Source: Streptomyces sp. CA-210063 (GTDB lineage Bacteria > Actinomycetota > Actinomycetes > Streptomycetales > Streptomycetaceae). From it: a stretch of 64,000 nucleotides of DNA. The stretch covers positions 6,076,001 through 6,140,000 of the forward strand of contig NZ_CP102512.1 in the NCBI RefSeq assembly GCF_024612015.1, given 5' to 3'. The notes beneath the pieces were generated by a model, which searched no databases, was not told where the DNA came from, and was given only the letters and a program-made list of their open reading frames with translations. The position numbers were made by a program, and so were the translations under genes. Numbering within the stretch: position 1 is the first letter of the stretch; each line of letters opens with the position of its first letter. Below are positions 47,821 through 57,175 of this stretch, piece by piece.

Positions 47821-48936
47821 GTGGGTGCGACAGCCGGTGCCGTCTGGGGGCGGGCCGAACAGCAGGACTTCCGCAGCCGGGTGCGCGGGACGCTGCTGGG
47901 CGCGGCCGTCGGCGACGCGCTGGGCGCGCCGGTCGACCAGCTGACCCTGCCACAGATCGGCGAGGCGTACGGCCCGGAGTGGCTGACCGATCTGGTCTCC
48001 GCGTACGGCAGACGCGGCGCCATCACCGACCTCACCCAGCTCACCCTGTTCACCGTCGACGGTCTGATCCGCGCCCAGGTCCGCCGCGACACCGGCGTCT
48101 GGCACCCGCCGACCGATCTGCACCGGGCGTATCGGCGCTGGGCCGCCACCCAGCGGGACTGGGGCCCCGACGAACGCCGCAAGGACGACGGCTGGCTCGC
48201 CCGCGAGGAGTGGCTCTACGCCCGCCGCGACCCCTCCCTCATCTGCCTCCTGGGCTTCGCCGACGGGACCATGGGCACCCTCGACGCCCCCAAGAACCCC
48301 GGCGCGTGCGGCGCCGAGGCCGCCGCCCGCTCGGCCCCCTTCGGACTGCTGGTCGGCTGGGAGCCCCAGCTCGTCTTCCAACTGGCCGTCGAGTGCGCGG
48401 CCCAGACCCACGGCCACCCCACCGCCTACCTCGCCGCCGGCTCCTACGCCGTCATCGTCCACGCCCTCGCCCGTGGCGAGAGCCTCGACGCCGCCGTCCA
48501 GAAGACCCAGGTGCTGCTGGCCGCCCGCCCCGGCCACCAGCCTGTCGCCGACTCCCTCCAACTGGCCGTCACCGCCGTACGCCAGGGCACGCCCACCCCG
48601 GCCGTCGTCGAGCGACTGGCCGCCGACGGCACCGCCGACGGCATGCTGGCCGTCGCCGTGTACTGCACCCTGGTCGGCGAGGACGTGAGCCACGGCCTGC
48701 GCCTGGCCGTCAACCACGGCGGCCCCTCGGGGGTGGCCGGCGCCCTGACAGGCGGCCTCCTCGGCGCCCTCCACGGCGAGACGGCCCTCCCTCCCGCCTG
48801 GCTGGCGGAGCTGGAAGGCCGCCCCACCATCCTCGTCCTCGCCGACGACTTCGCCCTGGAGATGACGCAGGGACCGGCCCTGCACGGCCCGGGCGGGGCG
48901 GTACCGGGATGGCTGACGCGGTACCCGCGAGGCTGA
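47821..48936 (+). CDS. ADP-ribosylglycohydrolase (DraG/ARH) family protein
   Basis: A 371-residue protein. GTG 47821 has GAGGAGG five bases upstream; the frame extends to 47794. The family's opening motif is [23 protein letters not shown] (about 20-42), followed by [18 protein letters not shown], where the usual D-D-T metal motif is T-D-L-T, and late [19 protein letters not shown] (the second metal motif, typically G-N-D-T/S). Changes in both motifs suggest weakened or altered metal binding. The probable role is removal of ADP-ribose from an acceptor, or a non-catalytic sensor. Multiple CGTAC/CTGACG direct repeats precede it (47761-47795). Confidence 0.8.
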   Translation: MGATAGAVWGRAEQQDFRSRVRGTLLGAAVGDALGAPVDQLTLPQIGEAYGPEWLTDLVSAYGRRGAITDLTQLTLFTVDGLIRAQVRRDTGVWHPPTDLHRAYRRWAATQRDWGPDERRKDDGWLAREEWLYARRDPSLICLLGFADGTMGTLDAPKNPGACGAEAAARSAPFGLLVGWEPQLVFQLAVECAAQTHGHPTAYLAAGSYAVIVHALARGESLDAAVQKTQVLLAARPGHQPVADSLQLAVTAVRQGTPTPAVVERLAADGTADGMLAVAVYCTLVGEDVSHGLRLAVNHGGPSGVAGALTGGLLGALHGETALPPAWLAELEGRPTILVLADDFALEMTQGPALHGPGGAVPGWLTRYPRG

Positions 48937-49005
48937 AGGAACGGGTCGGGAACGACTGGACCCGAAGAGCACGAACAGTGTGGGAGAGGTACGAAGCGAA
49001 AGATC

Positions 49006-49521
49006 ATGGCCGACTGGAACCTACGACCGGCGTCCCTGACAGACATCGAACCCGTGGCCGAACTGCGTGCCGTCGTGATGCGCCCGGACCTCGAACGCCT
49101 CGGCCGCTACGACCCCCACCGCGTCCGCCAACGCCTCCGCGACTCCTTCGACCCGGCCCACGCCTGGATCATCGAGGTCAGCGGCACGTTCGCCGGCTGC
49201 GTCGCCCTCCGCCCGTCCCCCGACGCCCACTGGCTGGAGCACTTCTTCCTGACCCCGGAACTCCAGGGCACCGGCATCGGCACGGCCGTACTCCGCGATC
49301 TCCTCGACCGCTGCGACCGCGACGGCGTCCCGGTCCGCCTGAACGTGCTCCAGGGAAGCCCGGCCCGCCGCCTGTACGAGCGGCTCGGGTTCAGGCTGGA
49401 GACGGAGGACGCGGTGGATGTGTTCATGGTGCGTGGGCCGGCGCCGGGCAGACGCGGCCGGTGGCCGGCGCCGTCGCGGGCGATCAGCCGCACCCCGACC
49501 CCGGCCGAACGCCGGCCCTAG
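49006..49521 (+). CDS. GNAT-family N-acetyltransferase
   Basis: A 171-residue protein. The AcCoA-binding motif A is [25 protein letters not shown] (about 83-107), and motif B is [23 protein letters not shown], both standard for GNAT. The last 30 residues are Arg/Pro-rich and may be disordered. The substrate is unknown. ATG 49006 is taken. Confidence 0.88.
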   Translation: MADWNLRPASLTDIEPVAELRAVVMRPDLERLGRYDPHRVRQRLRDSFDPAHAWIIEVSGTFAGCVALRPSPDAHWLEHFFLTPELQGTGIGTAVLRDLLDRCDRDGVPVRLNVLQGSPARRLYERLGFRLETEDAVDVFMVRGPAPGRRGRWPAPSRAISRTPTPAERRP

Positions 49522-49700
49522 GTCCAGAACGACCGGTAGGGCCGTCGCGCTCCGTCCCGGCCCGGTCCGACGTCGCACCGGACCCGGGACGTGGGCGACA
49601 GCGCGACGACGACGTCCACGCGCGGATCGCGCACCGCCGTGAGCAGAGCCGCGTCCGAAAGAGGTTTCGCGTCGCGTGCGGGGCGTCCTACCGTGACCCG

Positions 49701-50234
49701 GTGACGACTCAGATGATCATCCTCAACGGCGGCTCCAGCGCGGGGAAGTCCGGAATCGTACGGTGCCTGCAGGCCGAACTGCCGGACCAGTGGCTGGCGT
49801 TCGGGGCCGACTCCCTCATCGACGCGATGCCCGCGAGGATGCAGACGTCGGACGGCGGGATCGAGATCTCGACGGACGGCGAGGTGGCCATCGGCGCGGA
49901 CTTCAGGGCACTGGAACAGGCCTGGGCCCAAGGTGTCGTGGCCATGGCCCACGCGGGCGCCAGGATCATCATCGACGACATCTTCCTCGGCGGAGCGGCC
50001 TCCCAGCGACGCTGGCAGAAGCTCCTCGACGGTCTGGACGTGCTGTGGGTCGGCGTCCGCTGCGACAGCGCCGTAGCCGCGGGCCGCGAGATCGCCCGGG
50101 GCGACCGAGTCCGGGGAATGGCCGCCGCCCAGGCGAACATCGTCCACGAGGGCGTCCACTACGACCTGGAGGTCGACACCACCCACACCGAATCCCTGAC
50201 GTGCGCCCGCACCATCGCCGCCCACGTCAGCTGA
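49701..50234 (+). CDS. cpt: Chloramphenicol 3-O-phosphotransferase-like
   Basis: A 177-residue P-loop kinase, the length of S. venezuelae CPT (178). Walker A is [12 protein letters not shown] (about 8-19). The catalytic Asp37 lies in [30 protein letters not shown] and [28 protein letters not shown] are close to the CPT sequence as I recall it. It would phosphorylate the C-3 hydroxyl of chloramphenicol or a related compound. No chloramphenicol biosynthetic genes are visible, so here it is probably a stand-alone resistance or housekeeping kinase. GTG 49701. Confidence 0.85.
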   Translation: MTTQMIILNGGSSAGKSGIVRCLQAELPDQWLAFGADSLIDAMPARMQTSDGGIEISTDGEVAIGADFRALEQAWAQGVVAMAHAGARIIIDDIFLGGAASQRRWQKLLDGLDVLWVGVRCDSAVAAGREIARGDRVRGMAAAQANIVHEGVHYDLEVDTTHTESLTCARTIAAHVS

Positions 50235-50266
50235 CGGCCACACCACGACCCACTGACGGTCGCGTC

Positions 50267-50569
<303 letters not shown>

Positions 50570-50599
50570 ACGCGGCACCCTAGCGACGCGCACTGACAA

Positions 50600-50719
50600 C
50601 GCCCGACGCGGCGGCGAGGACCGTCCCAATGCCCGACGCGGCGGCGAGGACCGTCCCAATGCCCGACGCAGCGGCGAGGACCGCCCCAACGCCCGGCGCA
50701 GCAGCGAGGGCCGCCCCGG
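50600..50719. repeat. Four tandem 30-bp repeats
   Basis: Four 30-bp units start at 50600, 50630, 50660 and 50690 with core GCCCGACGCGGCGGCGAGGA. Units 1 and 2 differ at one position; unit 3 has two or three and unit 4 several changes. They lie between two leftward genes, before the promoter of the SUKH-like gene and after the symporter's 3' end. No coding frame is supported. Confidence 0.9.
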
Positions 50720-50768
50720 TCGGCACCGGGGCGGCCCTCACTCTCAAGCTCAGGCCGGCATCGGATCC

Positions 50769-52346
50769 TCAGACCCCCGTAGGACTGGACGCATCCTTCC
50801 CCGGAGCCGGCACCGCGGCCGCGGCTCCCGCTCCGCCCCTGCCGTCGCCGTCCCCATCCGTGTTGATCTTCTCGATGATCGCGAGCCGCTCGGGCGTGTC
50901 CTCCGGCTTGATGAAGCCGATGACGATGTACAGCACCAGCGACACCGCCAGCGGGATGGACACCTGGTACTGGAGCGGAACCCCGCCCTCGACGTTCCAG
51001 TGGATCGGGTAGTTCACCAGCCAGAAGGCGAACAACCCGCACGCCCAGCTGGTGAGCGCCGCCGTCGGCCCCGACCGCCGGAACGGCCGCAGCAGACCCA
51101 GCATCATCGGGATGGCCATCGGGCCCATGAGCCCGGCGACCCACTTGATGACGACGGTGATGATGTCCTTGAAGGCGGGCGAGTTGACCTGCGTGGCCGC
51201 CGCCATGGACAGCCCCAGGAACACGACCGTCGTGATCCGGGCGACCCGCAGCCCCTGCCCCTCGCTCCACGTACGGGCCCGGCGCCAGATCACCGGCGCG
51301 CAGTCCCGTGTGAAGACGGCGGCGATGGCGTTCGCGTCGGACGAGCACATGGCCATCGTGTGGGAGAAGAAGCCGACGATCACGAGGCCCAACAGCCCGT
51401 GCGGCAGCAGCTGTTCGGTCATCAGGGCGTACGAGTCCGAACCGTCGCCCTTCTCCGACGTCACCAGCAGCGGCGACATCCACATCGGGAAGAACAGCAC
51501 CAGCGGCCAGACCAGCCACAGGATCGCCGAGAGCCGGGCGGAGCGCTCGGCCTCGTGCGGGGTCGCCGTGGCCATATAGCGCTGGGCCTGGTTGAGCATG
51601 CCGCCGTTGTACTCGAAGAGCTTGATGAACAGGAATGCCAGCAGGAAGACCGTGCCGTAGGGGCCCACCAGCGGCTCCCCGTGGCCCTGCAGTTCCGGAC
51701 GGTCCCAGACGCCGAAGAAGCCGCCGTAGTCGCCCAGCTTCGCCACCACCGCGATGAACATCGCGATGCCCGCCAGCAGTTGGATCACGAACTGGCCCAA
51801 CTCCGTGAGCGCGTCCGCCCAGAGGCCGCCGATCGTGCAGTAGACGGCCGTGATCGAGCCGGTGATCAGGATGCCCTGGTTCAGGGAGATGCCCGTGAAG
51901 ACCGACAGCAGAGTCGCGATCGCGGCCCACTTCGCGCCGACGTCCACGATCTTCAGCAGCATGCCGGACCAGGCCAGCGCCTGCTGGGTGCCCAGGTTGT
52001 AACGGTTCTTCAGGTATTCGAGAGGGGACGCCACATGCAGCCGTGAGCGCAGCCGGTTGATGCGCGGCGCGAACAGCTTGGAGCCGATGGCGATGCCGAG
52101 GGCGATGGGGAAGGACCACGTCACGAAGGACGTGACGCCCCAGGTGTACGCGATACCGGCGTACCCGGTGAACATCACCGCGCTGTAGCCCGACATGTGG
52201 TGCGAGATGCCGGAGAGCCACCAGGGCATCTTGCCGCCGGCGGTGAAGAAGTCGCTGACGTTGTCCACGCGCTTGTGCGACCAGACGCCGATCGCGACCA
52301 TCACACCGAAGTAGCCGATGAGCACGGCCCAGTCGAGACTATTCAT
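50769..52346 (-). CDS. Sodium:solute symporter (SSS family)
   Basis: A 525-residue polytopic protein with about 13 membrane segments. It starts MNSLDWAVLIGYFGVMVAIGVWSHKRVDNVSDFFTAGGKMPWWLSGISHHMSGYSAVMFTGYAG, the SSS N-terminal signature including the Na-binding region. The C-terminal tail (about 490-525) is Gly/Ala/Pro-rich. The nearest characterised branch is the sugar/myo-inositol type; the transported solute cannot be read from sequence. It might import the catabolic substrate of the neighbouring SDR/DABB block, but it has no CTGAC-N5-GTCAG site of its own. Confidence 0.92.
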   Translation of the reverse strand: MNSLDWAVLIGYFGVMVAIGVWSHKRVDNVSDFFTAGGKMPWWLSGISHHMSGYSAVMFTGYAGIAYTWGVTSFVTWSFPIALGIAIGSKLFAPRINRLRSRLHVASPLEYLKNRYNLGTQQALAWSGMLLKIVDVGAKWAAIATLLSVFTGISLNQGILITGSITAVYCTIGGLWADALTELGQFVIQLLAGIAMFIAVVAKLGDYGGFFGVWDRPELQGHGEPLVGPYGTVFLLAFLFIKLFEYNGGMLNQAQRYMATATPHEAERSARLSAILWLVWPLVLFFPMWMSPLLVTSEKGDGSDSYALMTEQLLPHGLLGLVIVGFFSHTMAMCSSDANAIAAVFTRDCAPVIWRRARTWSEGQGLRVARITTVVFLGLSMAAATQVNSPAFKDIITVVIKWVAGLMGPMAIPMMLGLLRPFRRSGPTAALTSWACGLFAFWLVNYPIHWNVEGGVPLQYQVSIPLAVSLVLYIVIGFIKPEDTPERLAIIEKINTDGDGDGRGGAGAAAAVPAPGKDASSPTGV

Positions 52347-52550
52347 GGGCCCCCTTCCAGGGTCCGCCGCCAGGGTCAGGCATGTGAACTCTGGGTTCGG
52401 TGGCATGCCCACGGCAAGCAAGTGGAAGGTCAAGAGCGGGTAAAAAAGTTCCGAGCGGTGACCTGAGTTTATGTATATGAACCACGAGTTGGCCGAAAAG
52501 GAGCCGAGAAGGATCAGCCCCGCGCCTGCTTCCCCCATCGACGGGCCAGG

Positions 52551-53339
52551 TCAGCGCATAAGCTCCCCCGCATTCACCAGCAGCGACTGGCCGGTGATCG
52601 CCCGTGCGCGGTCGGACGCCAGGAAGGCCACCGCGTCCGCGACATCCCCGTCCGTGGCCAGCTCCGGCAGCGCCATCCGCTCGGAGAGCCGCGCCAGCAC
52701 CTCCGCCTCGGGCACACCCTCGCCGTGCGCGGTGAACCGGACGTACGCCTCCACCGGCGGCCCCCACATCCAGCCCGGCAGCACGGTGTTGACCCGTATC
52801 CGGTGCGGGCCGAGCTCCCGCGCCAGCGAGTACATCGCGCTCGTCAGCGCGCCCTTGGACGCCGCGTACGCCGCCTGCCACACCTGCGAGGGCGCGGCCA
52901 CCGCCGACTGTGTGCCGATGATGACGACCGACCCGCCGCCCGCCGCCTTCAGGGCGGGCAGGCAGGCCCGGGTCATCCGCAGCGTGCCCAGCAGATTCAC
53001 GTCCAGCACCGCCTGCCACGTGGTGAAGTCCGCGTCCTCCAGGCCCCCGAAATAGCTGTCCCGGGCCGCCACATGCACCACCGCGTCCACACCCCCGAAC
53101 CGCTCCCGCGCGAGCGCCGCCAGCGCCGCGCACTGCGCCTCGTCGGTGATGTCGGTCGCCCGGTACGCCGTGTGCGCGCCGTCCGGATCCACGCCCGCCG
53201 CGGCCTTGGCGAGATTCGCCTCCGTACGCGCCCCCAGCACGGCGTTCCCGCCGTCCCGTACGACGGCCGCGGCGACCCGCTGTCCGAGCCCGGCCCCGAC
53301 CCCCGAGACGACGACGGTCTTGCCCGCGAGCAATGACAT
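52551..53339 (-). CDS. Short-chain dehydrogenase/reductase
   Basis: A 262-residue SDR: VSGVGAGLGQ (residues 11-20, the TGxxxGxG equivalent with Ser for Thr), catalytic Ser145, Tyr158 and Lys162 (IIGTQSAV, AAYAASKGAL). The usual NNAG is HVAA, so cofactor-site stability may differ. ITGQSLLVNAGELMR closes the fold. It diverges from the DABB-like gene; the single CTGAC-N5-GTCAG palindrome between them (53368-53382) lies 28 bp from this start. Substrate probably a ring or side-chain alcohol of the same pathway as the 17.9-kb SDR. Confidence 0.9.
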   Translation of the reverse strand: MSLLAGKTVVVSGVGAGLGQRVAAAVVRDGGNAVLGARTEANLAKAAAGVDPDGAHTAYRATDITDEAQCAALAALARERFGGVDAVVHVAARDSYFGGLEDADFTTWQAVLDVNLLGTLRMTRACLPALKAAGGGSVVIIGTQSAVAAPSQVWQAAYAASKGALTSAMYSLARELGPHRIRVNTVLPGWMWGPPVEAYVRFTAHGEGVPEAEVLARLSERMALPELATDGDVADAVAFLASDRARAITGQSLLVNAGELMR

Positions 53340-53367
53340 CGGAGACCTCCCGGCTCTGGCGCACTAT

Positions 53368-53382
53368 CTGACGGAGCGTCAG
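53368..53382. promoter_or_regulatory. CTGAC-N5-GTCAG palindrome, site E
   Basis: CTGAC-GGAGC-GTCAG in the 80-bp region between divergent SDR (53339) and DABB-like (53420) genes. It is 35-50 kb from the other copies, so the regulon is scattered. This single site would control both promoters. Confidence 0.72.
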
Positions 53383-53419
53383 AGTAGGGGCGACCGCAGG
53401 TGGACGGAAGGGGAAGCAC

Positions 53420-54259
53420 ATGAGCGAGGACACCCGCAGCGCCACGTACGCCGAACTGGCTGCCGTAGGCCCGTACGGCGTCCACCCCGGCCACGCGCTG
53501 ATCACCATGGTCGAGCCGCACCCGGGCCACGAGTACGCGTACAACCGCTGGTACGAGGACGACCACTACTACGCGGGCGCGATGGCGATGCCCTGGATGT
53601 TCGCGGGCCGCCGCTGGGTGGCGACCCGCGACCTCCAACTCCTGCGTACGCCGGAGAAGTCGGCGATCGCCCAGCCGGTCACCGCCGGCTGCTACCTGTC
53701 CACGTACTGGATCACCGACGGCCGCTACGACGACCACATGCGGTGGACCGTCGCCATCAACAAACGGCTGAATCGCGACGCACGCGTCTACCAGGACCGT
53801 ACGCATGTCTTCACCGCGTTCCAGGACCACGAGGCGACCGTCTACCGCGACGGGGCCGCCGGGCCCCGCGACTTCCACGCCCTCGACCACCCGTACGCGG
53901 GCCTCGTCCTCGAGGTGATCGACGCCGAAGGGCCTGCCGAACGGGCCGAGTTGCTGGAGTGGCTGCGGGCCCGGCAGCTGCCCAAGCGGCTCGCCGGGTC
54001 GCCGGCCGCCATGGTCACGGTCTTCCGGCCCACCCCGCTGCCCCTCGACCGGATGTCGTACGTGAAGCAGGTCGAGGGCGTCGACACCCGCCTCACCCTG
54101 CTGTGGTTCCTGGAGGCCGATCCGCGGGAGTGCTGGGAGGCGTGCTTCGGCGGGTGGGAAGAAGCGCTCGCGGAATCGGGGCTGGGGAGACTGGAGTTGC
54201 TGGCGCCGTTCGTTCCCACGGTGCCGGGGACCGACAAGTACGTGGACCGGCTGCGGTGA
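53420..54259 (+). CDS. Uncharacterised protein, possible dimeric alpha-beta barrel (EthD-like)
   Basis: A 279-residue protein. ALITMVEPHPGHEYAYNRWYEDDHYYAGAMAMPWMFAGRRWVATRD resembles the metal-less alpha-beta barrel of EthD-like proteins, where H-E-Y-N-x-W-Y-x-x-D-H is the core. A second half (about 150-279: HPYAGLVLEVIDAEGPAERAELLEWLRARQLP ... LRLELLAPFVPT) may be another barrel. EthD proteins take part in ether and steroid or terpenoid degradation operons. The gene is under palindrome E and divergent from an SDR. Function unproven. Confidence 0.7.
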   Translation: MSEDTRSATYAELAAVGPYGVHPGHALITMVEPHPGHEYAYNRWYEDDHYYAGAMAMPWMFAGRRWVATRDLQLLRTPEKSAIAQPVTAGCYLSTYWITDGRYDDHMRWTVAINKRLNRDARVYQDRTHVFTAFQDHEATVYRDGAAGPRDFHALDHPYAGLVLEVIDAEGPAERAELLEWLRARQLPKRLAGSPAAMVTVFRPTPLPLDRMSYVKQVEGVDTRLTLLWFLEADPRECWEACFGGWEEALAESGLGRLELLAPFVPTVPGTDKYVDRLR

Positions 54260-54384
54260 CCCCGGGCTGAGGGGCGGGCAAGGCCGAGCCCCCTCGGCCA
54301 GGACGGCGGGCCGGTCGAGAGGGCTCTGTCAGTGGATGTATGTGAAGTTGTCGGAGTGGTGATGATGGTTGGGGTGAACCATGG

Positions 54385-54594
54385 TCACGCGAGGTCGAAG
54401 GCTCCCCGGCTGACCTCGGTCACGAACGCGTTCCACGAGTCGGCGGGGAACGCCAGCGTCGGACCGTCGGAAACCTTGGAGTCACGCACGGACAGGGCCG
54501 AGAGGACGGGGGACTTGACCTCGACGCACGCGCCGTTGCCCGTGGAGTAAGAGGACTTGACCCACGTGTCCGTGGCGCCTTGCTGAATTGCCAT
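54385..54594 (-). CDS. DUF397 family protein
   Basis: A 69-residue DUF397: WVKSSYSTGNGACVEVKSPVLSALSVRDSKVSDGPTLAFPADSWNAFVTEVSRGAFD. It is 248 bp downstream of its XRE partner, unlike the tightly coupled pairs elsewhere in the window. That gap (54595-54842) holds no gene I can support. Confidence 0.92.
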   Translation of the reverse strand: MAIQQGATDTWVKSSYSTGNGACVEVKSPVLSALSVRDSKVSDGPTLAFPADSWNAFVTEVSRGAFDLA

Positions 54595-54842
54595 TTCTGC
54601 TCCGCTTGCCGGTTGGTCGTTGAGTTGCTGTCGCCGAGCCGTGGACGTTGCTGACCGTTTCCGGAGACCACAGTTCGGTTTCCGCCAAGGTCGTTGATTT
54701 CCTTGGCGTGATCGACGCTACTCGCCAACATCGGCCGACGAAGCGACTATTCACTCGGGTGGGTGGCATATTCCATGAGGGTCTTCCCTCCGAGTGTGTC
54801 GAAGGTGTATCTTCCGGCCCTTCAGTGGGACTTGGGCAGGAC

Positions 54843-55712
54843 TCACTGCGGCCGAAGCTGCGCGTACTCCTTCGCGATACCCGCGATGAACTGGCGGGAT
54901 TGATCCACATTCAGGGCCTGTGCCCTCAAGTGCTCGTACATGACGCTGTATTTCTGGACGTCGGTGGGCTTCTCCAGGTACAGGTCGCTGGTGACGCCCT
55001 CGATGTAGACGACGCTGGAATCCGACGCGTCCGGGAACTCCAGGATCGCGTACTGCCCGTTCAGGCCGGGATGCGCGCCCAGGTCGAAGGGGATCACCTG
55101 CACGGTGACGTGCGGGAGTTGGGACTGCTCGACCAGATACTCCAACTGCTCGCGCATGAGGGAGCGATTGCCCACGACACGGCGCAGCGCGGCCTCGTCG
55201 AGGACGGTCCACAGCCGCAGGGGGCTCTCCGGCGCGGAGATACGTTCCTGTCGCCGCAGCCGTACCTGGACGCGCCTGTCGATGTCGCCGGGGGTGGTCT
55301 CGGGCAGCGCGCCCGCGATGAGCGCCTCGGCGTACGGGCGGGTCTGCAGCAGCCCGGGGACGACCTGGGGGTCGTAGACGCGCAGACTGGCCGCGTCCGT
55401 CTCCAGGCCGATGTAGACGCTGTACGGGACGTCGCCGAAGGCGTGCCACCAGCCCTGCTGACGCGAGTCCTTGGCCATTTGCATCAGCGAGTCGACGAGG
55501 CGCTGGTCCTCGACCTCGTAGACCCCGCAGAGGTCGCGGACATCGCGCTGGCTGATGCTGCGGCGGCCGTTCTCCAGGCGGCTGATCTTCGACTGGGAGA
55601 CCAGCAGCCGCTCGGCGACCTCCTCGGCGGTCATGCCCTTCTGTTCACGGAGCCGACGCAACTCCATGCCCAGTCGGCGTCGCCTGACAGTGGGATTGAC
55701 ATTGGACGCCAC
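54843..55712 (-). CDS. XRE-family regulator, WhiJ/Scr1-type
   Basis: A 289-residue protein. HTH residues about 10-70: RRRLGMELRRLREQKGMTAEEVAERLLVSQSKISRLENGRRS. DUF5753 follows with YDPQVVPGLLQTRPYAEALIAGALPET and PLRLWTVLDEAALRRVVGNRSLMREQLEYL. This third XRE-DUF397 unit has no divergent HATPase gene in the window; the neighbour upstream is GPP34. Two palindromes at 55751-55805 lie 40-90 bp before the start. Confidence 0.9.
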   Translation of the reverse strand: MASNVNPTVRRRRLGMELRRLREQKGMTAEEVAERLLVSQSKISRLENGRRSISQRDVRDLCGVYEVEDQRLVDSLMQMAKDSRQQGWWHAFGDVPYSVYIGLETDAASLRVYDPQVVPGLLQTRPYAEALIAGALPETTPGDIDRRVQVRLRRQERISAPESPLRLWTVLDEAALRRVVGNRSLMREQLEYLVEQSQLPHVTVQVIPFDLGAHPGLNGQYAILEFPDASDSSVVYIEGVTSDLYLEKPTDVQKYSVMYEHLRAQALNVDQSRQFIAGIAKEYAQLRPQ

Positions 55713-56138
55713 GGGACGTGCACCTCCGGCTGCGTGCCTCTACATTGCGTATCTGCTGTTGAGCAGATTGCCACCAAGGTGCCGAGTACCGCTGGAAAAC
55801 AGCGGATATGCGCTGCGCATGCGCCGTTCGCGCCGGTATTTTTCCGCCGCGGAGGGATCTCCGCCGGATGGATGGCCCTCGCCCGCCCCTTTCGCCGGAC
55901 ATGCGGCCGCGCGGGGCGATGGGGTCGCGTCGTACGGAGTCGTACGTACGGCCTCATCGCCCCGCGCGAGCCTGCGGCTCCCGAACCGGGTCCTGGGGTC
56001 CCTACGGTTGGTCCGGTGCCGGCGGTGCAAGCGGTGCTGTGGAACGTGTGGAGCGTGTGGAACGTCTGGTGCGGTCGGCGTCAGGCCCGCGGCTCTGGGC
56101 CCGGCACCTCACACCTCCGTGCCTCAGTCCTCCGTGCC
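55713..56138. other. Intergenic region upstream of the third XRE gene
   Basis: This 426-bp stretch holds two palindromes: ATCTGCT-GTTG-AGCAGAT (55751-55768) and CCGCTG-GAAAA-CAGCGG (55789-55805), both in an AT-richer patch near the XRE promoter. Further right are short direct repeats (CCTCCGTGCCTCAG twice near 56113-56142) and GTGGAACGTGTGG-type repeats. No convincing gene. Confidence 0.5.
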
Positions 56139-56897
56139 TCAGTGCGCCACGACGCGTGCCATGGAGCCGCGGCGTGGCTGCATCGGAACGCCGCGTGCGG
56201 GTTCCGGTGCGGGTGGCCTGGCGCCGGGGGCGGCCTGACGGCCGGTCGGTGCCGGGCTGCGGCGTGGCTGCGCGGCCACGCCGTTCTGCACGTCCATGAC
56301 GGCGTGGGCCACCAGGCCGCCCATGGGGTCGTGCCGGATCAGGTCCCGCAGCCGGGAGCGGGACGAGCGTCCCTCGTTCCCCGGATACAGGTGCTTGCCG
56401 AGGCCGACCGCGTGCGCCAGGGCGGCGAGCGCCGCGGTCCGCGGGTCCGGCGGGACGCCGGTGCGGATCGCGGAGTCCAGCCGGGCTCGGATCTCCCGGC
56501 TGATCTCGGTCTGACTCGCCTGATAGCGAGTCGTCGGCAGCACTCCGCACATCTGGCCCGCCACGGCATGCACCATGCCGCACCGCTCCAGATGCGAGAG
56601 GTAGGTCTGGCGGAGCCCGAGACGCGGCCCGCCAATCCAGTTGACCGCCCGTACGGGAGCGCCACGCCTTCGCAGCAACTCCAACGCGCAGTCCAGTGTT
56701 GGATCTCCAGTCGGCCGTGGGGACACCACGGCGATACGATCCCCGTCCGGGGCTATCCGTCCGGCCAGCGCCAGCTCCACTAGCTGTGCTCCGGCCAGAC
56801 CAAGGTCGAGCGACTGCGGCTGTGCGGTGGTACCCGTGGCCGGGTCCAGCGCCAGCAGTAGAAGCTCTTCCGGAATACTTCTGCGGCTCCTGCCCAT
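56139..56897 (-). CDS. GPP34/GOLPH3-like protein
   Basis: A 252-residue protein. SIPEELLLLALDPATGTT at the start, LGLAGAQLVELALAGRIA, and RTGVPPDPRTAALAALAHAVGLGKHLYPG near the end match the bacterial GPP34 (Golgi phosphoprotein 3 fold) pattern. The last 50 residues are Pro/Arg-rich and likely disordered. These proteins bind phosphoinositides in eukaryotes; the bacterial role is unknown. It is divergent from the carboxypeptidase with a 278-bp gap. Confidence 0.85.
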   Translation of the reverse strand: MGRSRRSIPEELLLLALDPATGTTAQPQSLDLGLAGAQLVELALAGRIAPDGDRIAVVSPRPTGDPTLDCALELLRRRGAPVRAVNWIGGPRLGLRQTYLSHLERCGMVHAVAGQMCGVLPTTRYQASQTEISREIRARLDSAIRTGVPPDPRTAALAALAHAVGLGKHLYPGNEGRSSRSRLRDLIRHDPMGGLVAHAVMDVQNGVAAQPRRSPAPTGRQAAPGARPPAPEPARGVPMQPRRGSMARVVAH

Positions 56898-57175
56898 CCA
56901 TGCCTCCCCGCGTGGATGAATGACAGGGTGACCCCTCTCACATTGGTCTGTCGAGAGTGCGTGACCGGAATGTAGTGGAACCAGTAGCTATGTCGTTCTC
57001 GTCTACCGCAGGGGTTAAGCCCGCACACAGGACACTGGTACATGGTTCGGACAGCGGCGAGGCGCGGTGGTGCGCGCGGTGACTAGTGTCCGGGCGGCGG
57101 GTTTTCACGGATTTCGGATTCACGTTCGGTTGGGCGCGCGCTCCTAGGACGGGCGGCGCGCGGGAGGAGGCATCG

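Noticed and set aside
50231..50262. GTCAGCTGAC and CTGACGG near the chloramphenicol phosphotransferase end as regulon sites
   Set aside because: Spacing and order of the half-sites differ from the seven matching palindromes, and the position is a gene 3' end.
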